Below are positions 16,339 through 25,769 of a stretch of DNA of 64,000 nt, one piece after another. Position numbers and translations under genes: made by a program. Where the stretch lies: assembly GCA_034519525.1 (NCBI GenBank), contig JAXHOJ010000042.1:62001-126000 (forward strand). The letters are read 5' to 3'. How positions within the stretch are numbered: position 1 is the stretch's first letter; each line of letters begins with the position of its first letter. The notes below the pieces were generated by a model. It did no database searches and was not told where the DNA came from. It was given only the letters and a program-made list of their open reading frames with translations. The stretch is from Gemmobacter sp034519525 (GTDB lineage: Bacteria; Pseudomonadota; Alphaproteobacteria; Rhodobacterales; Rhodobacteraceae).

Positions 16339-17292
16339 TCAGCTGTAATGGATGCGGCGTTCAAGGAAGCGGAACTGCGCGATGGTCAGCGCGAAGACCA
16401 CGATCATCAGGATCACCGATTGCGCCGAAGATCCGCCCACGTCATTGCCGCGGAACCCGTCGAGATAGACCTTGTAAACCAGTGTCATCGGGTTGTTGGC
16501 GGGCTTGTCCTTCACCATCACGTCGATGATCCCGAAAGTGTCGAACAGCGCATAGGTGATATTGATGATGAGCAGGAAAAAGGCGGTCGGCGCCAAGAGC
16601 GGCAGCGTTACGGTGCGGAACCGGCGCCAGCCGTTGCGGCAATCAATCACCGCCGCCTCGCGCACCGAAACCGGAACGGCCTGCAGGCCCGACAGGAAAA
16701 AGATGAAATTGTAGGGCACCTGTTTCCAGACAGAAACCAGGATCATGGCAAAAGCGGTGTCGGTATAGTTCAGCCCCACCTTCATATCCCAGCCGAACCA
16801 GCCCGCCAGGGTGACGAAAGGCCCGATATGCTGATCGAAGAACATCATGCCGATCAGCCCGGCCACGGGGGGCGCGATGGCATAGACGGCGATCAGCAGC
16901 GTCTTGTAGCCGGCATTGCCCCGGATCACCGCATCGGCCTTGACCGCCAGCAGCAGGCCCAGCCCCAGCGAAAAGGCGGTGACAAGCGCCGTGAAGACCA
17001 CGGTAAACCCGGCGATGGACCGATATTGCGCGTTCCCCAGCGCATCGGTGTAATTCTCCATCCCGACGAAGGTGGCGCCGAAGCCGAAGGGATCCTCCAG
17101 ATAGAACGAAGAGGTCACCGCCTGCACCGAGGGCCAGTAGAAGAACACCGCCACCACCGCCAGCTGCGGCAGCAGGAACAGCCAGGGCAGCAGCGGCGCG
17201 CCGAACTGCACGCGCTTGGCCGGTTCGGCGGCGGTCATGCCGCGCAGCCAGGCCCGCCAGGGCCGTGCCGGGGAATGGGGGATTTCGGTCAC
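16339..17292 (-). CDS. ugpA: UgpA, ABC transporter inner-membrane permease
   Basis: 317 residues from GTG 17292, which has GGAG at a suitable distance; GTG 17316 is an alternative. Six membrane helices start with LLPWLFLLPQLAVVAVFFYWP. The EAA motif is VREAAVIDCRNGWRRFRTVTLPLL, in which the usual EAA-x3-G reads EAAVIDCRNG. SFYLEDPFGFG and FDQHIGPF are typical for UgpA. It lies between ugpB and ugpE in one operon. Confidence 0.9.
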   Translation of the reverse strand: MTEIPHSPARPWRAWLRGMTAAEPAKRVQFGAPLLPWLFLLPQLAVVAVFFYWPSVQAVTSSFYLEDPFGFGATFVGMENYTDALGNAQYRSIAGFTVVFTALVTAFSLGLGLLLAVKADAVIRGNAGYKTLLIAVYAIAPPVAGLIGMMFFDQHIGPFVTLAGWFGWDMKVGLNYTDTAFAMILVSVWKQVPYNFIFFLSGLQAVPVSVREAAVIDCRNGWRRFRTVTLPLLAPTAFFLLIINITYALFDTFGIIDVMVKDKPANNPMTLVYKVYLDGFRGNDVGGSSAQSVILMIVVFALTIAQFRFLERRIHYS

Positions 17293-17375
17293 GCGAAAGG
17301 CTCCGGTCAGAATCACGAAAGCGAGGGGGCCGGGCCTGAACAGGTCAGGCCCGGCCCCGTAGGATGCAGGCGCGA

Positions 17376-18678
17376 TCAGCCCGAGGTCTTGGCGAAGCGG
17401 ACCAAGAGCTCGTTGCCCTCGGCCTCGATGGCCTTGAACGCGTCTTCGACCGTGGTTTCACCGGCGAAGATGCGGTTGTATTCGCGTTCCATGATCGAGC
17501 GGATCTGCGGGTAGAAGCCCAGACGATAGCCTTTCGACCATTCGCCGGCGGGCAGCTGCAGCTGCTGGATGCCCACTGGGCACCGGGTTCTTGTCATACC
17601 AGCCTATCGGCTTTGGCGAGCCTCGTATGCGGCGGTGGTGATCGCCACATAGCCCGTGGCTTTGTGATAGAACACATCTGCACTTCCGGTCGTGGTCAGG
17701 AAGCTGAAGAAATCGGCCGAACACTTGTTTTCGGCCTCGGGCTTGCCGCGACATGGCGAACAGCGCCGCCCCACCGATGAAGGACGAGGTGCCGGCCCCT
17801 TCGATGCTGCCCCAATAGGGCAGGAAATCGGCCGAGAACGGCATGACGGCAGTTTTGGCCAGACCGCCGAAGGAACCGGAAGACCCGATCCACATGGCCA
17901 CCTTGCCCTCTTCGAACGGCTTCTGGTTATCCGCCCAGCCTGCGCCGTAATAGGCGTAAAGGCCTGCATCCGACCAGTCTTTCAGCTTCTGGAACATCAT
18001 CAGCAGGTTCGGGTCGGTCACGTTCAGCGTGGTACCCTCGAAGCCGTCATAACCATTGGCATTGCTGGCGAACTGGATGTTGTTGCGCGAGAAGAAATTC
18101 TCGGTGAACTGCCAGGTCAGCTGGCTGGCGGTCATCGGGATGAAACCGGCCTCTTTCAGCTTCGGCGCGGCGGCCTCGAATTCTTCCCAGGTCTTCGGCG
18201 GCTGCACGCCTGCCTTTTCGAAGGCTTCGGTATTGATATACATGATCGGCGCCGAAGAGTTGAACGGCATCCCGATGAACTTGCCGCTGGCATCGGCGAA
18301 GAAATGCCGCACGCCGGGAATGAAGGCCTCGCGGTCGAAGCTGTGGCCTGCCTGGGTCAGCAGGTCTTCGGCGGCGATGGTCGCGCCGGGGGCATTGATG
18401 ATGGTGGCGGCGCCAGCATCGAAGACCTGCAGGATGTTCGGCTGTTCGCCCGAACGGAAGGCCGCGATACCTGCGGCCAGCGCTTCCTCATAGGTGCCCT
18501 TCGACACCGGCGTGATCATGCAGGCGGCCTGGGCTGCGTTGAACTTCTGGGCGACCTCGTTGATCACCTCTTCGTTGCGGCCACCCATGCCGTGCCACCA
18601 GGTGATGTTGGTCGCATCCGCGAATGCGGCATTGGCGGCGAGGATCAGCGCGCCGGCGGTAAAGATGGTCTTCTGCAT
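17376..18678 (-). CDS. ugpB: UgpB, periplasmic sn-glycerol-3-phosphate-type binding protein (two frameshifts)
   Basis: About 430 residues after repair. Signal peptide: MQKTIFTAGALILAANAAFA. Mature start ITWWHGMGGRNEEVINEVAQKFN, then SGEQPNILQVFDAGAAT and MPFNSSAPIMYINTEAF, all UgpB hallmarks. The frame changes near 17755 (after ALFAMS) and near 17620; the intervening segment CSADFFSFLTT...VFYHKATGYVAITTAAYE and the last segment WSKGYRLGFYPQIRSIMEREYN are conserved. UgpB binds G3P or glycerophosphodiesters and feeds UgpAEC. It is the first gene of the operon. Confidence 0.85.
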
Positions 18679-18747
18679 GGTTGTGCCCCTGCTTGCGTGG
18701 ATAGGGCGTTTGCTAGCGCGTGCATGTAACGATGCGGCAAGGGTAGC

Positions 18748-18765
18748 GTGTCAGTTCCGTGTCGA
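18748..18765. promoter_or_regulatory. Possible Pho-box-like direct repeat upstream of ugpB
   Basis: GTGTCAG at 18748-18754 and GTGTCGA at 18759-18765 are spaced 11 bp start to start with a 4-base TTCC spacer, the geometry of a PhoB box (CTGTCAT repeated). It lies about 70-90 bases upstream of the ugpB start, but its orientation is opposite to ugpB. A TGACGTCA palindrome follows at 18766-18773. ugp operons are often under phosphate control, which makes the site plausible but not established. Confidence 0.3.
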
Positions 18766-18812
18766 TGACGTCAGGTTAACCAGATGGTCAAATCACGGCC
18801 AGGGTGCGCAAG

Positions 18813-18841
18813 AAAAAACCCCCGGGCGCATGGCCCGGGGG
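18813..18841 (-). terminator. Intrinsic terminator downstream of the aldolase gene
   Basis: A 9-bp GC stem, CCCCCGGGC at 18819-18827 and GCCCGGGGG at 18833-18841, with a 5-base loop. The plus strand has six A at 18813-18818, which is six U after the hairpin on the minus-strand transcript. This is a classical rho-independent terminator for the fba transcript, 35 bases past its stop. Confidence 0.9.
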
Positions 18842-18875
18842 TCTGTGATCACAGCCTGCGATCACGGGTTGCGGA

Positions 18876-19910
18876 TCAATACCGCTTCGCCATTTTTTCC
18901 AGGGGGATGGGTTTGATCTTGCTGGCGTTTCCAGCGGTTCCGAAGGCCTCGAAGCGTTGTTTGCAGACCTCGGTCATCATGGCCATGGCGGGTTTGAGGT
19001 ATTTGCGGGGGTCGAATTCGGCCGGGTCCTGGGCAAAGGCGCGGCGGATGGCGGCGGTGGCGGCCAGGCGGTTGTCGGTGTCGATGTTCACCTTGCGCAC
19101 GCCGGATTTGATGCCGCGCTGGATTTCCTCGACCGGCACGCCCCAGGTGGGTTTGATGTCGCCGCCATAGGCATTGATGATCGCCTGCAGATCCTCGGGC
19201 ACCGAGGACGAGCCGTGCATCACCAGATGGGTGTTCGGCAGGCGGCGGTGGATTTCCTCGATCACGCTCATCGCCAGAATGGCGCCATCGGGCTTGCGGG
19301 TGAACTTGTAGGCCCCGTGCGAGGTGCCCATGGCGATGGCCAGCGCATCGACGCCGGTTTCCTGCACGAAACGCTCGGCCTCGGCGGGATCGGTCAACAG
19401 CTGGTCATGGCTCAGCTTTTCCGTCGCGCCATGGCCGTCTTCCTGATCGCCCATCCCGGTTTCCAGCGAACCCAGCACGCCCAGCTCGCCCTCGACCGAC
19501 ACGCCGCAGGCATGGGCCATATCGACGACGGCGCGGGTGATCCCGGCATTATAGGCATAATCGGCGGGCGTCTGGCCATCTTCGCGCAGCGAGCCATCCA
19601 TCATCACCGAGGTGAAGCCGTTCTGGATCGCCGTCGCGCAGGTCGCCAGATTGTTGCCGTGATCGAGATGCATGCAGACCGGGATCTCTGGCCAGGTTTC
19701 GCACAGCCCGTCGATCAGCCGGGCCAGAACCCGGTCGCCCGCATAGGACCGCGCGCCGCGGCTGGCCTGGATGATCACCGGCGCATCACAGGCCTGGGCG
19801 GCTGCCATGATGGCAAGCCCTTGTTCCATATTGGAAATGTTGAAGGCAGGAACGGCATAGCCATTCTCTGCGGCATGGTCGAGCAATTGGCGAAGCGTGA
19901 TCCGGGCCAT
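18876..19910 (-). CDS. fba: Class II fructose-bisphosphate aldolase
   Basis: 344 residues. Zinc-dependent class II aldolase for glycolysis, gluconeogenesis and the Calvin cycle. Metal and substrate motifs: PVCMHLDHGNN, GVSVEGELGVLGSLE, TSHGAYKF, VMHGSSSVPED and VRKVNIDTDNRLA. The start MARITLRQLLDHAAENGYAVPAFN matches the Calvin-cycle (CbbA-type) aldolases of Rhodobacter. It is 16 bases downstream of the fructose-bisphosphatase gene, so the pair is probably co-transcribed, and it ends at a strong terminator. The cbb assignment rests on the pairing and on family resemblance; no RuBisCO or cbbR gene is in the window. Confidence 0.93.
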   Translation of the reverse strand: MARITLRQLLDHAAENGYAVPAFNISNMEQGLAIMAAAQACDAPVIIQASRGARSYAGDRVLARLIDGLCETWPEIPVCMHLDHGNNLATCATAIQNGFTSVMMDGSLREDGQTPADYAYNAGITRAVVDMAHACGVSVEGELGVLGSLETGMGDQEDGHGATEKLSHDQLLTDPAEAERFVQETGVDALAIAMGTSHGAYKFTRKPDGAILAMSVIEEIHRRLPNTHLVMHGSSSVPEDLQAIINAYGGDIKPTWGVPVEEIQRGIKSGVRKVNIDTDNRLAATAAIRRAFAQDPAEFDPRKYLKPAMAMMTEVCKQRFEAFGTAGNASKIKPIPLEKMAKRY

Positions 19911-19926
19911 GGAATCATCCTTATGT

Positions 19927-20901
19927 TCAAGCGGCGGAAAGGGAGCGGCCGATGATCTCGACCTCGTCAGAAGCGCCGAAGATCAGCGCGGTATGGGCAT
20001 GGTGCCCGGCGGGCAGCAGATCGAGGATCGGGGTGACCCCGTCGGTGGCCCGGCCCCCGGCCTGTTCGATCAGAAAGGCGATGGGGCCTGCCTCGTAGAT
20101 CAGCCGCAGGCGGCCGTTCTCATAGCCGCGGCGGCGGTCGGCGGGGTAGAGAAAAGCGCCGCCCTGCAACAGGATACGGTGCAATTCGCCCACGGCCGCG
20201 GCCAGCCAGCGCATGTTGAAATCGCGCCCGCGCGGGCCGTCCTTGCCCGCCCGCAGATCGCGCGCCCAGGCCTGCAGACCTTCGGGCCAGTGCCGTTCGT
20301 TCGAGGCGTTATAGGCGATGGTCTTGGCGGTGGGCGCCAGGGTCAGCCCGCGATGCACCAGCCGGAAATCGCCAGATACGGCGTCAAAGGTGGCGACATG
20401 CACGCCATCGCCCAGCGAAAAGCCGAAATCCAGCGAATGGCCGAAAGAGGCATAGCCCGCCGCCACGATGGCACGGCCGGGGCGCAGAAAGCCTTCGGGC
20501 GCGGCGGGCAGGATGGAAAACAGCATCCCCAGCGGCGCGCCGATCCCGATGGAGCCCGATCCGTCGATCGGGTCGATCGCCACGTCAAAGGCGCCGTCCG
20601 GGTCCAGCAGCACCACCTCTTCGGCCTCTTCCGACAGCACCATCCGCACGCCACAGCCCCGCAGGGCCGCGATCATGTGATGATGCGCCCCCACATCCAG
20701 CGCCTTCTGCCGGTCGCCGCTGTCATTGACGCCCACAATCGCCGCCGGATCCCCCGGCAACACCCCCGCCGCCAGCCGCGCCCCCAACGCAGGCACAGCC
20801 CCCGCCAGCGCAGCAACAATCCCACCCACAGAACCTGCCGCAGAAAGATGGTCACGCAGGGAAATCCCGGTCAAAGCACCGTCGCTGGGCAGTTGGAGCA
20901 T
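19927..20901 (-). CDS. fbp: Class I fructose-1,6-bisphosphatase
   Basis: 324 residues. The metal-binding signature reads VAIDPIDGSGSIGIG (canonical DPLDGSSNI). VLSEEAEE is also present, with NERHW, the substrate-binding FNMRWLAAAVGELHRILLQGG and Arg/Tyr-rich YPADRRRGYENGRLRLIYEA, then AFLIEQAGGRATDG. It hydrolyses FBP in gluconeogenesis or the Calvin cycle. It precedes the aldolase. As with that gene, the pairing suggests a Calvin-cycle (cbbF) role, but this cannot be proved here. Confidence 0.9.
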   Translation of the reverse strand: MLQLPSDGALTGISLRDHLSAAGSVGGIVAALAGAVPALGARLAAGVLPGDPAAIVGVNDSGDRQKALDVGAHHHMIAALRGCGVRMVLSEEAEEVVLLDPDGAFDVAIDPIDGSGSIGIGAPLGMLFSILPAAPEGFLRPGRAIVAAGYASFGHSLDFGFSLGDGVHVATFDAVSGDFRLVHRGLTLAPTAKTIAYNASNERHWPEGLQAWARDLRAGKDGPRGRDFNMRWLAAAVGELHRILLQGGAFLYPADRRRGYENGRLRLIYEAGPIAFLIEQAGGRATDGVTPILDLLPAGHHAHTALIFGASDEVEIIGRSLSAA

Positions 20902-21236
20902 TCACGCCTCTCTCATGCAGACCGGGGGCCATCCGGTTGATCTGCGGCAGTCATTCGCTTTCGTTTCGTCAATTCCGGGGCCGCTTGCAAGCATTTCCAC
21001 AAGCCCTCCCGATATCTGGGCCGGTGATAGCGGCACCATGGCCGGGATGCGGGCGGAACACCGCGCAATGCGCCGGAGGAAGCCGGATATCGCACAAATT
21101 ACAGGCACTAAACCCGGCCTTCGCCCCATCTGATACAATATTCCGCAGCACGGCGACCAAGTCTTGTGCAGAGATCCTTTGCGGGAATCGTTCTGCTGAT
21201 TTACCGTTTGGTCAAAAGAAACCCAGGGAGTTCCAC
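20902..21236. other. Divergent intergenic region between fbp and the BMP transporter operon
   Basis: 335 bases without a supported gene. It must carry promoters for both divergent operons. A TACAAT hexamer at 21134-21139 could be a -10 element for the plus-strand operon, but no good -35 lies 16-18 bases upstream. The BMP gene has its ribosome site in CAGGGAG just before 21237. I saw no convincing operator, RNA gene or repeat. Confidence 0.5.
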
Positions 21237-22253
21237 ATGACCAAGGCCATTCTATCCCCCACACGCCGGGGCCTTTTGCTCGGTTCTGCTGCCGCGGCCC
21301 TTGGGCTGGCGCTGCCGCGCCGCGTGATGGCGCAGGAAACCATCAAGATCGCGGGCATCTATACCGTGCCGGTGGAACAGCAATGGGTCAGCCGCATCCA
21401 TATCGCCGCCGAAGCGGCGAAGGCGGCAGGCGGGGTGGAATATACCTATACCGAAAACGTGGCGAATACCGATTACCCGCGGGTGATGCGGGAATATTGC
21501 GAAAGCGGCGTGACGCTGATCGTGGGCGAGATCTTCGGGGCAGAGGCCGAAGCGCGCGAGGTGGCGGCGGAATATCCGGATGTGAAATTCCTGATGGGGT
21601 CCAGCTTCCTGCCCGATGCAGCGGCCAATCCCAATCTGGCGGTGTTCGACAATTATATCCAGGATGCCTCTTACCTGTCGGGGATCATCGCGGGGGCGAT
21701 GACGAAGACCGGCAGCATCGGCATGGTGGGCGGCTTCCCGATCCCCGAGGTGAACCGGCTGATGAATGCCTTCATGGCGGGCGTGAAGGAAACCCGGCCC
21801 GATGCCACCTTCCAGGTCAGCTTCATCGGATCGTGGTTCGATCCGCCGAAAGCCAAGGAAACCGCCTTTGCCATGATCGAGGGCGGGGTGGATCTGCTGT
21901 ATGCCGAACGCTTTGGTGTGTCGGATGCGGCGAAGGAAAAGGGTGTGCTGGCGATCGGCAATGTGATCGACACGCAGGCCGATTACCCGGAAACCGTGGT
22001 GGCCTCGGCCCTGTGGCACTTTGAGCCGACGCTGACTGCGGCGCTGGAGGCGATCCGGGCGGGCAGCTTTGTGGCCGATAATTACGGCACCTACAGCTTC
22101 ATGAAGGCGGGCGGCTGTTCGCTGGCGCCGCTGGGCACGTTTGCAGGCAAGGTGCCCGAAGCGGCGCTGGCGCTGGTGGCCGAGAAGGAAGCCGCGATCA
22201 AGGCAGGCAGCTTCACCGTGGAGATCAACGACGGCGAGCCGAAATCGTCGTGA
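21237..22253 (+). CDS. BMP-family periplasmic binding protein, nucleoside/nucleobase type
   Basis: 338 residues. The N-terminus has a twin-arginine-like signal, SPTRRGLLLGSAAAALG. The mature protein begins ETIKIAGIYTVPVEQQWVSRIH and carries GVTLIVGEIFGAEAEAREVA, FDNYIQDASYLSGIIAGAMTK and IGMVGGFPIPEVNRLMNAF, features of basic-membrane-protein (PnrA/BmpA) binding proteins for purine nucleosides or related compounds. ATG 21237 is chosen over upstream in-frame codons because of the Shine-Dalgarno and signal sequence. It is the first of five tightly linked genes ending in a cytosine-deaminase-like enzyme, which points to nucleobase or nucleoside uptake. Confidence 0.88.
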   Translation: MTKAILSPTRRGLLLGSAAAALGLALPRRVMAQETIKIAGIYTVPVEQQWVSRIHIAAEAAKAAGGVEYTYTENVANTDYPRVMREYCESGVTLIVGEIFGAEAEAREVAAEYPDVKFLMGSSFLPDAAANPNLAVFDNYIQDASYLSGIIAGAMTKTGSIGMVGGFPIPEVNRLMNAFMAGVKETRPDATFQVSFIGSWFDPPKAKETAFAMIEGGVDLLYAERFGVSDAAKEKGVLAIGNVIDTQADYPETVVASALWHFEPTLTAALEAIRAGSFVADNYGTYSFMKAGGCSLAPLGTFAGKVPEAALALVAEKEAAIKAGSFTVEINDGEPKSS

Positions 22254-23791
22254 CCCCCGGCACAATGCAGGCGCAGGACGTTGTTCTGCGCCTTGACCGC
22301 ATCACCAAACGCTTCGGCGCGCTGACCGCGAATGACGGCATCAGCCTTGCCCTGCACCGGGGCGAGGTTGTGGCGCTGCTGGGCGAAAATGGCGCGGGCA
22401 AGACCACGCTGATGAACATCCTGTTCGGGCATTATGTGGCCGATGAAGGCGGGGTGGAGGTGATGGGCGCGGCCCTGCCCCCCGGCAATCCACGCGCCGC
22501 GCTGGCCGCCGGGGTGGGCATGGTGCATCAGCATTTCACCCTGGCCGACAATCTGACCGTGCTGGACAATATCCGGCTGGGCACCGAAAGCCTGTGGTCG
22601 CGGGGCACGGCGCGCGCAACCGGACGCGCGAAGGTGGAACAGCTGGCGCGCGATTTCGGGCTGGCGGTCGATGCGGATGCGCGGGTGGGCAGCCTGACGG
22701 TTGGCGAACGTCAGCGGGTGGAGATTCTGAAGGCGCTGTATCGTGAGGCGCGCATCCTGATCCTGGATGAACCCACCGCCGTTCTGACCCCGCAAGAGGC
22801 CGAGGCGCTGTTTGCCACCCTGCGGCTGGCGATTGCGCGCGGGCTTTCGGTGCTGTTCATCAGCCACAAGCTGCATGAGGTGATGGCGATTGCCGACCGC
22901 TGTGTGGTGCTGCGCCATGGCCGCGTGGTGGGCGAGGTCGCCACGCGCGACACCAGCGGGGCCGAACTGGCGGCGCTGATGGTGGGCGGCGACATCGCGC
23001 TGCCGGAGGCGCGGCCTGCGACAGTGGGGCCGGTGCTGCTGCGGCTGGCCGGGGTATCCACCCCCGATCAGGGCGCGGCGCCGGGGCTGAAGGCGGTTTC
23101 GCTGGACCTGCGCGCCGGGCAGATCACCGGGCTGGCCGGGGTTTCGGGCAACGGGCAGGCAGCGCTGGCCGATCTGATCTGCGGGCTGGCAAGCCCGGCG
23201 GCGGGCGCGCTGGAACTGGCGGGCGCCGCGCCTGCGCGCTGGACCCCGCGCGACGCCATCGCCGCAGGGATCGCCCGCATCCCCGAGGACCGGCACAAGA
23301 CCGGCACCATCGCCGATTTCACCCTGACTGAAAACGCGGTGCTGGAGGGCTATTGGCGCCCCGGGTTTAGCCGCCGGGGGCTGATCGACTGGCGGGCGGC
23401 CCAGCGGTTTGCCGAGGGCATCATCGCGCGCTACGACGTGCGCTGCTCCGGGCCGGGGGCGCGCATCCGGCTGCTGTCGGGCGGCAATATGCAGAAGCTT
23501 ATCCTGGGCCGGGTGCTGGAACCGGGCCCGCAGATCATTCTGGCCAATCAGCCGGTGCGGGGGCTGGATGTCGGCGCCATCGCCTATGTGCAATCGCAGC
23601 TGATCGCGGCGCGGGATGGTGGCGCGGCCGTGTTGCTGATTTCGGAAGATCTGGATGAAATCATGGGATTGGCGGATGTGGTGCATGTAATGTCTGAAGG
23701 CCGACTGTCGCCCGGCTTTGCCCGTGGCACCAGGACGGCGGCAGAACTGGGGCTGTGGATGGCCGGTGAAGGATTTGCCGATGCGGCTTGA
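22250..23791 (+). CDS. Nucleoside-type ABC transporter ATPase with two ABC domains
   Basis: 513 residues. The N-terminal ABC domain has Walker A GENGAGKTTL, signature LTVGERQRVE and Walker B LILDEPTAVLTP. The C-terminal domain has the degenerate P-loop GVSGNGQAAL, signature LLSGGNMQKL and ANQPVRGLDVGA, as is normal in the RbsA/NupA/YufO family. The GTG start overlaps the binding-protein stop by 4 bases, and the end overlaps the next permease. It powers the two permeases that follow. Confidence 0.92.
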   Translation: MTPGTMQAQDVVLRLDRITKRFGALTANDGISLALHRGEVVALLGENGAGKTTLMNILFGHYVADEGGVEVMGAALPPGNPRAALAAGVGMVHQHFTLADNLTVLDNIRLGTESLWSRGTARATGRAKVEQLARDFGLAVDADARVGSLTVGERQRVEILKALYREARILILDEPTAVLTPQEAEALFATLRLAIARGLSVLFISHKLHEVMAIADRCVVLRHGRVVGEVATRDTSGAELAALMVGGDIALPEARPATVGPVLLRLAGVSTPDQGAAPGLKAVSLDLRAGQITGLAGVSGNGQAALADLICGLASPAAGALELAGAAPARWTPRDAIAAGIARIPEDRHKTGTIADFTLTENAVLEGYWRPGFSRRGLIDWRAAQRFAEGIIARYDVRCSGPGARIRLLSGGNMQKLILGRVLEPGPQIILANQPVRGLDVGAIAYVQSQLIAARDGGAAVLLISEDLDEIMGLADVVHVMSEGRLSPGFARGTRTAAELGLWMAGEGFADAA

Positions 23792-24824
23792 GGCAATCCC
23801 GGCCCCCGCGCTGTCGCGCCGGATCGGCCTGCCGGTGCTGGCGCTGGCGGCTACGGTTGTGGTGGCATCGGTTTTGGCGCGGATGGCTGGGGCTGACCCG
23901 TTTGCCACGCTGGGGCTGATTGTCACCGGCGCGTTCGGATCGAAATTCGCGGCGCTGGAAACGCTGAACCGCGCCACGCCGCTGATCTTTACCGGGCTGG
24001 CGGTGGCCGTAGCCTTTCGCGCCAAGCTGTGGAACATCGGCGCCGAGGCGCAGCTTTACGCCGGTGCCATTGTTGCGGTGCTGCTGGGCACCGGCGCGCT
24101 GGCCGCGCCCTGGGTGCTGCCGGTTTCCGCGCTGGCGGCGATGCTGGCGGGCGCGCTGGTGCTGCTGGGGCCGGTGATGCTGAAAACCCGGCTGGGTGTG
24201 GACGAGGTGGTGACGACGCTGCTGCTGAACTTCGTCATGCTGCTGTTCGTGAGCTATCTGCTGGAGGGCCCGCTGAAAGACCCGATGGGCATGGGCTGGC
24301 CGAAATCGCCCGCGCTGGTGAAAGAGGCCCGCCTGCCCCGCATCGCCACCGGGCTGCGGCTGCACTGGGGCTTTGCGCTGGCGCTGATCGCGGCGCTTGG
24401 GGTCTGGCTGATCCAGGCACGCACGACACTGGGGTTCGAGATGCGGGCGGTGGGTGCGAACCCGGCTGCGGCCCGCTTTGCCGGGATGCCTGTGAATGGC
24501 GTGCTGCTGAAAACCGCGCTGCTGTCGGGTGGCCTTGCGGCATTGGCCGGCTGGTCCGAGGTGGCGGGGCTGAAAGGCCATCTGTCATCCGACCTGTCGC
24601 CCGGTTTTGGCTATACCGGCATCATCGTCGCCATGCTGGCGCTGCTGCATCCGCTGGGGGTGGTGGTTTCGGCGCTGTTCGTTGCCGCGATCTTCGTGGG
24701 GTCTGACAGCATGAGCCGGGCGGCCGGCGTGCCCACCTATATTGCCGACATGCTGCTGGCCACGGCGCTGCTGTTCATGGTGCTGGCGCTGGCGCTGACA
24801 CGCTACCGGGTGGTGTGGAAATGA
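23781..24824 (+). CDS. ABC transporter permease 1 of the BMP system (NupB/YufP-like)
   Basis: 347 residues with about nine hydrophobic segments. It contains KLWNIGAEAQLYAGAI, VDEVVTTLLLNFVMLLFVSYL and MRAVGANPAAARFAGM, typical of the first permease in BMP-type nucleoside importers. ATG 23781 overlaps the ATPase gene by 11 bases. The end overlaps permease 2 by 4 bases. Confidence 0.9.
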   Translation: MRLEAIPAPALSRRIGLPVLALAATVVVASVLARMAGADPFATLGLIVTGAFGSKFAALETLNRATPLIFTGLAVAVAFRAKLWNIGAEAQLYAGAIVAVLLGTGALAAPWVLPVSALAAMLAGALVLLGPVMLKTRLGVDEVVTTLLLNFVMLLFVSYLLEGPLKDPMGMGWPKSPALVKEARLPRIATGLRLHWGFALALIAALGVWLIQARTTLGFEMRAVGANPAAARFAGMPVNGVLLKTALLSGGLAALAGWSEVAGLKGHLSSDLSPGFGYTGIIVAMLALLHPLGVVVSALFVAAIFVGSDSMSRAAGVPTYIADMLLATALLFMVLALALTRYRVVWK

Positions 24825-25768
24825 CCGAGCTGTGGGACATCCTGATTTCCGTCAGCTTCTGGGCGGCGACGATCCGCATCGCCTCGCCCCTGATCCTTGC
24901 CACCATGGGCGAGCTGATCTGCGAACGCGCGGGCGTGCTGAACCTGGGTATCGAAGGTATCATGGTCTTCGGCGCCTTTTCCGGCTGGCTGAGCGTCTAT
25001 CTGGGGGCGCCCCTGTGGCTGGGCGTGCTGGCGGCGCTGCTGTCCGGCATGGGGTTTGGCCTGCTGCATGCGGTGCTGGTGGTGCCCTTCGGCCTGTCGC
25101 AGCATGTGGTGGGGCTGGGGATCACCATGCTGGCCACATCCGGCAGCTCTTTCGCCTATCGGCTGGCCCTGCCCGAGGTCACCAGCCCGCCGAAGATCGA
25201 GCCGTTTCAACCCCTGCCGATCCCCTGGTTGTCTGACCTGCCGCTGATCGGGCCTGCGCTGTTTGCGCAGACGGCCATGACCTATCTGGCCTTTGCCGTG
25301 GCGGCCCTGGTGGCGCTGGTGCTGTTTCGCACACCGCTGGGCCTTGCCTTGCGCGCGGCGGGCGAAAACCCGGCGGCGGTGGAGGCACAGGGGCTTTCTG
25401 TCACGGCGTTGCGCATCGGCGCGGTGATGGTGGGATCGGGGCTGATGGCGGTGGGTGGGGCGTTTCTGACGCTTTCCGCCTTTTCGTCGTTCTTTTTCGA
25501 AATGATCAATGGCCGCGGCTGGATCTGCATTGCGCTGGTGGTGTTTGGCGCGTGGAAACCGGGCAAGGCGGTGCTGGGCGCGCTGCTGTTTGCCGCCTTT
25601 GACGCGCTGCAGATCCGGTTGCAGCAGACGCCGCTGGGGGCGCATCTGCCCTATCAGCTGTTTCTGATGGCGCCCTATCTGCTGTCGATCCTGGCGCTGA
25701 TCCTGATGTCGCGCCGGGCCGAGGTGCCTGCGGCGCTGATGGTGCCATATAACAAGGGAGAGCGGTAA
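24821..25768 (+). CDS. ABC transporter permease 2 of the BMP system (NupC/YufQ-like)
   Basis: 315 residues, strongly hydrophobic. It has TIRIASPLILATMGELICERAGVLNLGIEGIM in segments, GLSQHVVGLGITMLA and ALRAAGENPAAVEAQGLSV, the family hallmarks. ATG 24821 overlaps the previous stop (ATGA); GTG 24815 is also in frame. The deaminase gene follows after one base. Confidence 0.9.
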   Translation: MTELWDILISVSFWAATIRIASPLILATMGELICERAGVLNLGIEGIMVFGAFSGWLSVYLGAPLWLGVLAALLSGMGFGLLHAVLVVPFGLSQHVVGLGITMLATSGSSFAYRLALPEVTSPPKIEPFQPLPIPWLSDLPLIGPALFAQTAMTYLAFAVAALVALVLFRTPLGLALRAAGENPAAVEAQGLSVTALRIGAVMVGSGLMAVGGAFLTLSAFSSFFFEMINGRGWICIALVVFGAWKPGKAVLGALLFAAFDALQIRLQQTPLGAHLPYQLFLMAPYLLSILALILMSRRAEVPAALMVPYNKGER

Positions 25769-25769
25769 A

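Noticed and set aside
19927..20901. Inositol monophosphatase, or GlpX-type (class II) FBPase
   Set aside because: DPIDGSGSIG with FNMRWLAAAVGELHRIL and the paired aldolase fit class I fructose-bisphosphatase better.
22091..24037. Open frame of 648 codons on the minus strand over the BMP transporter ATPase
   Set aside because: Antisense shadow of a conserved two-domain ABC protein; no family resemblance or ribosome site.
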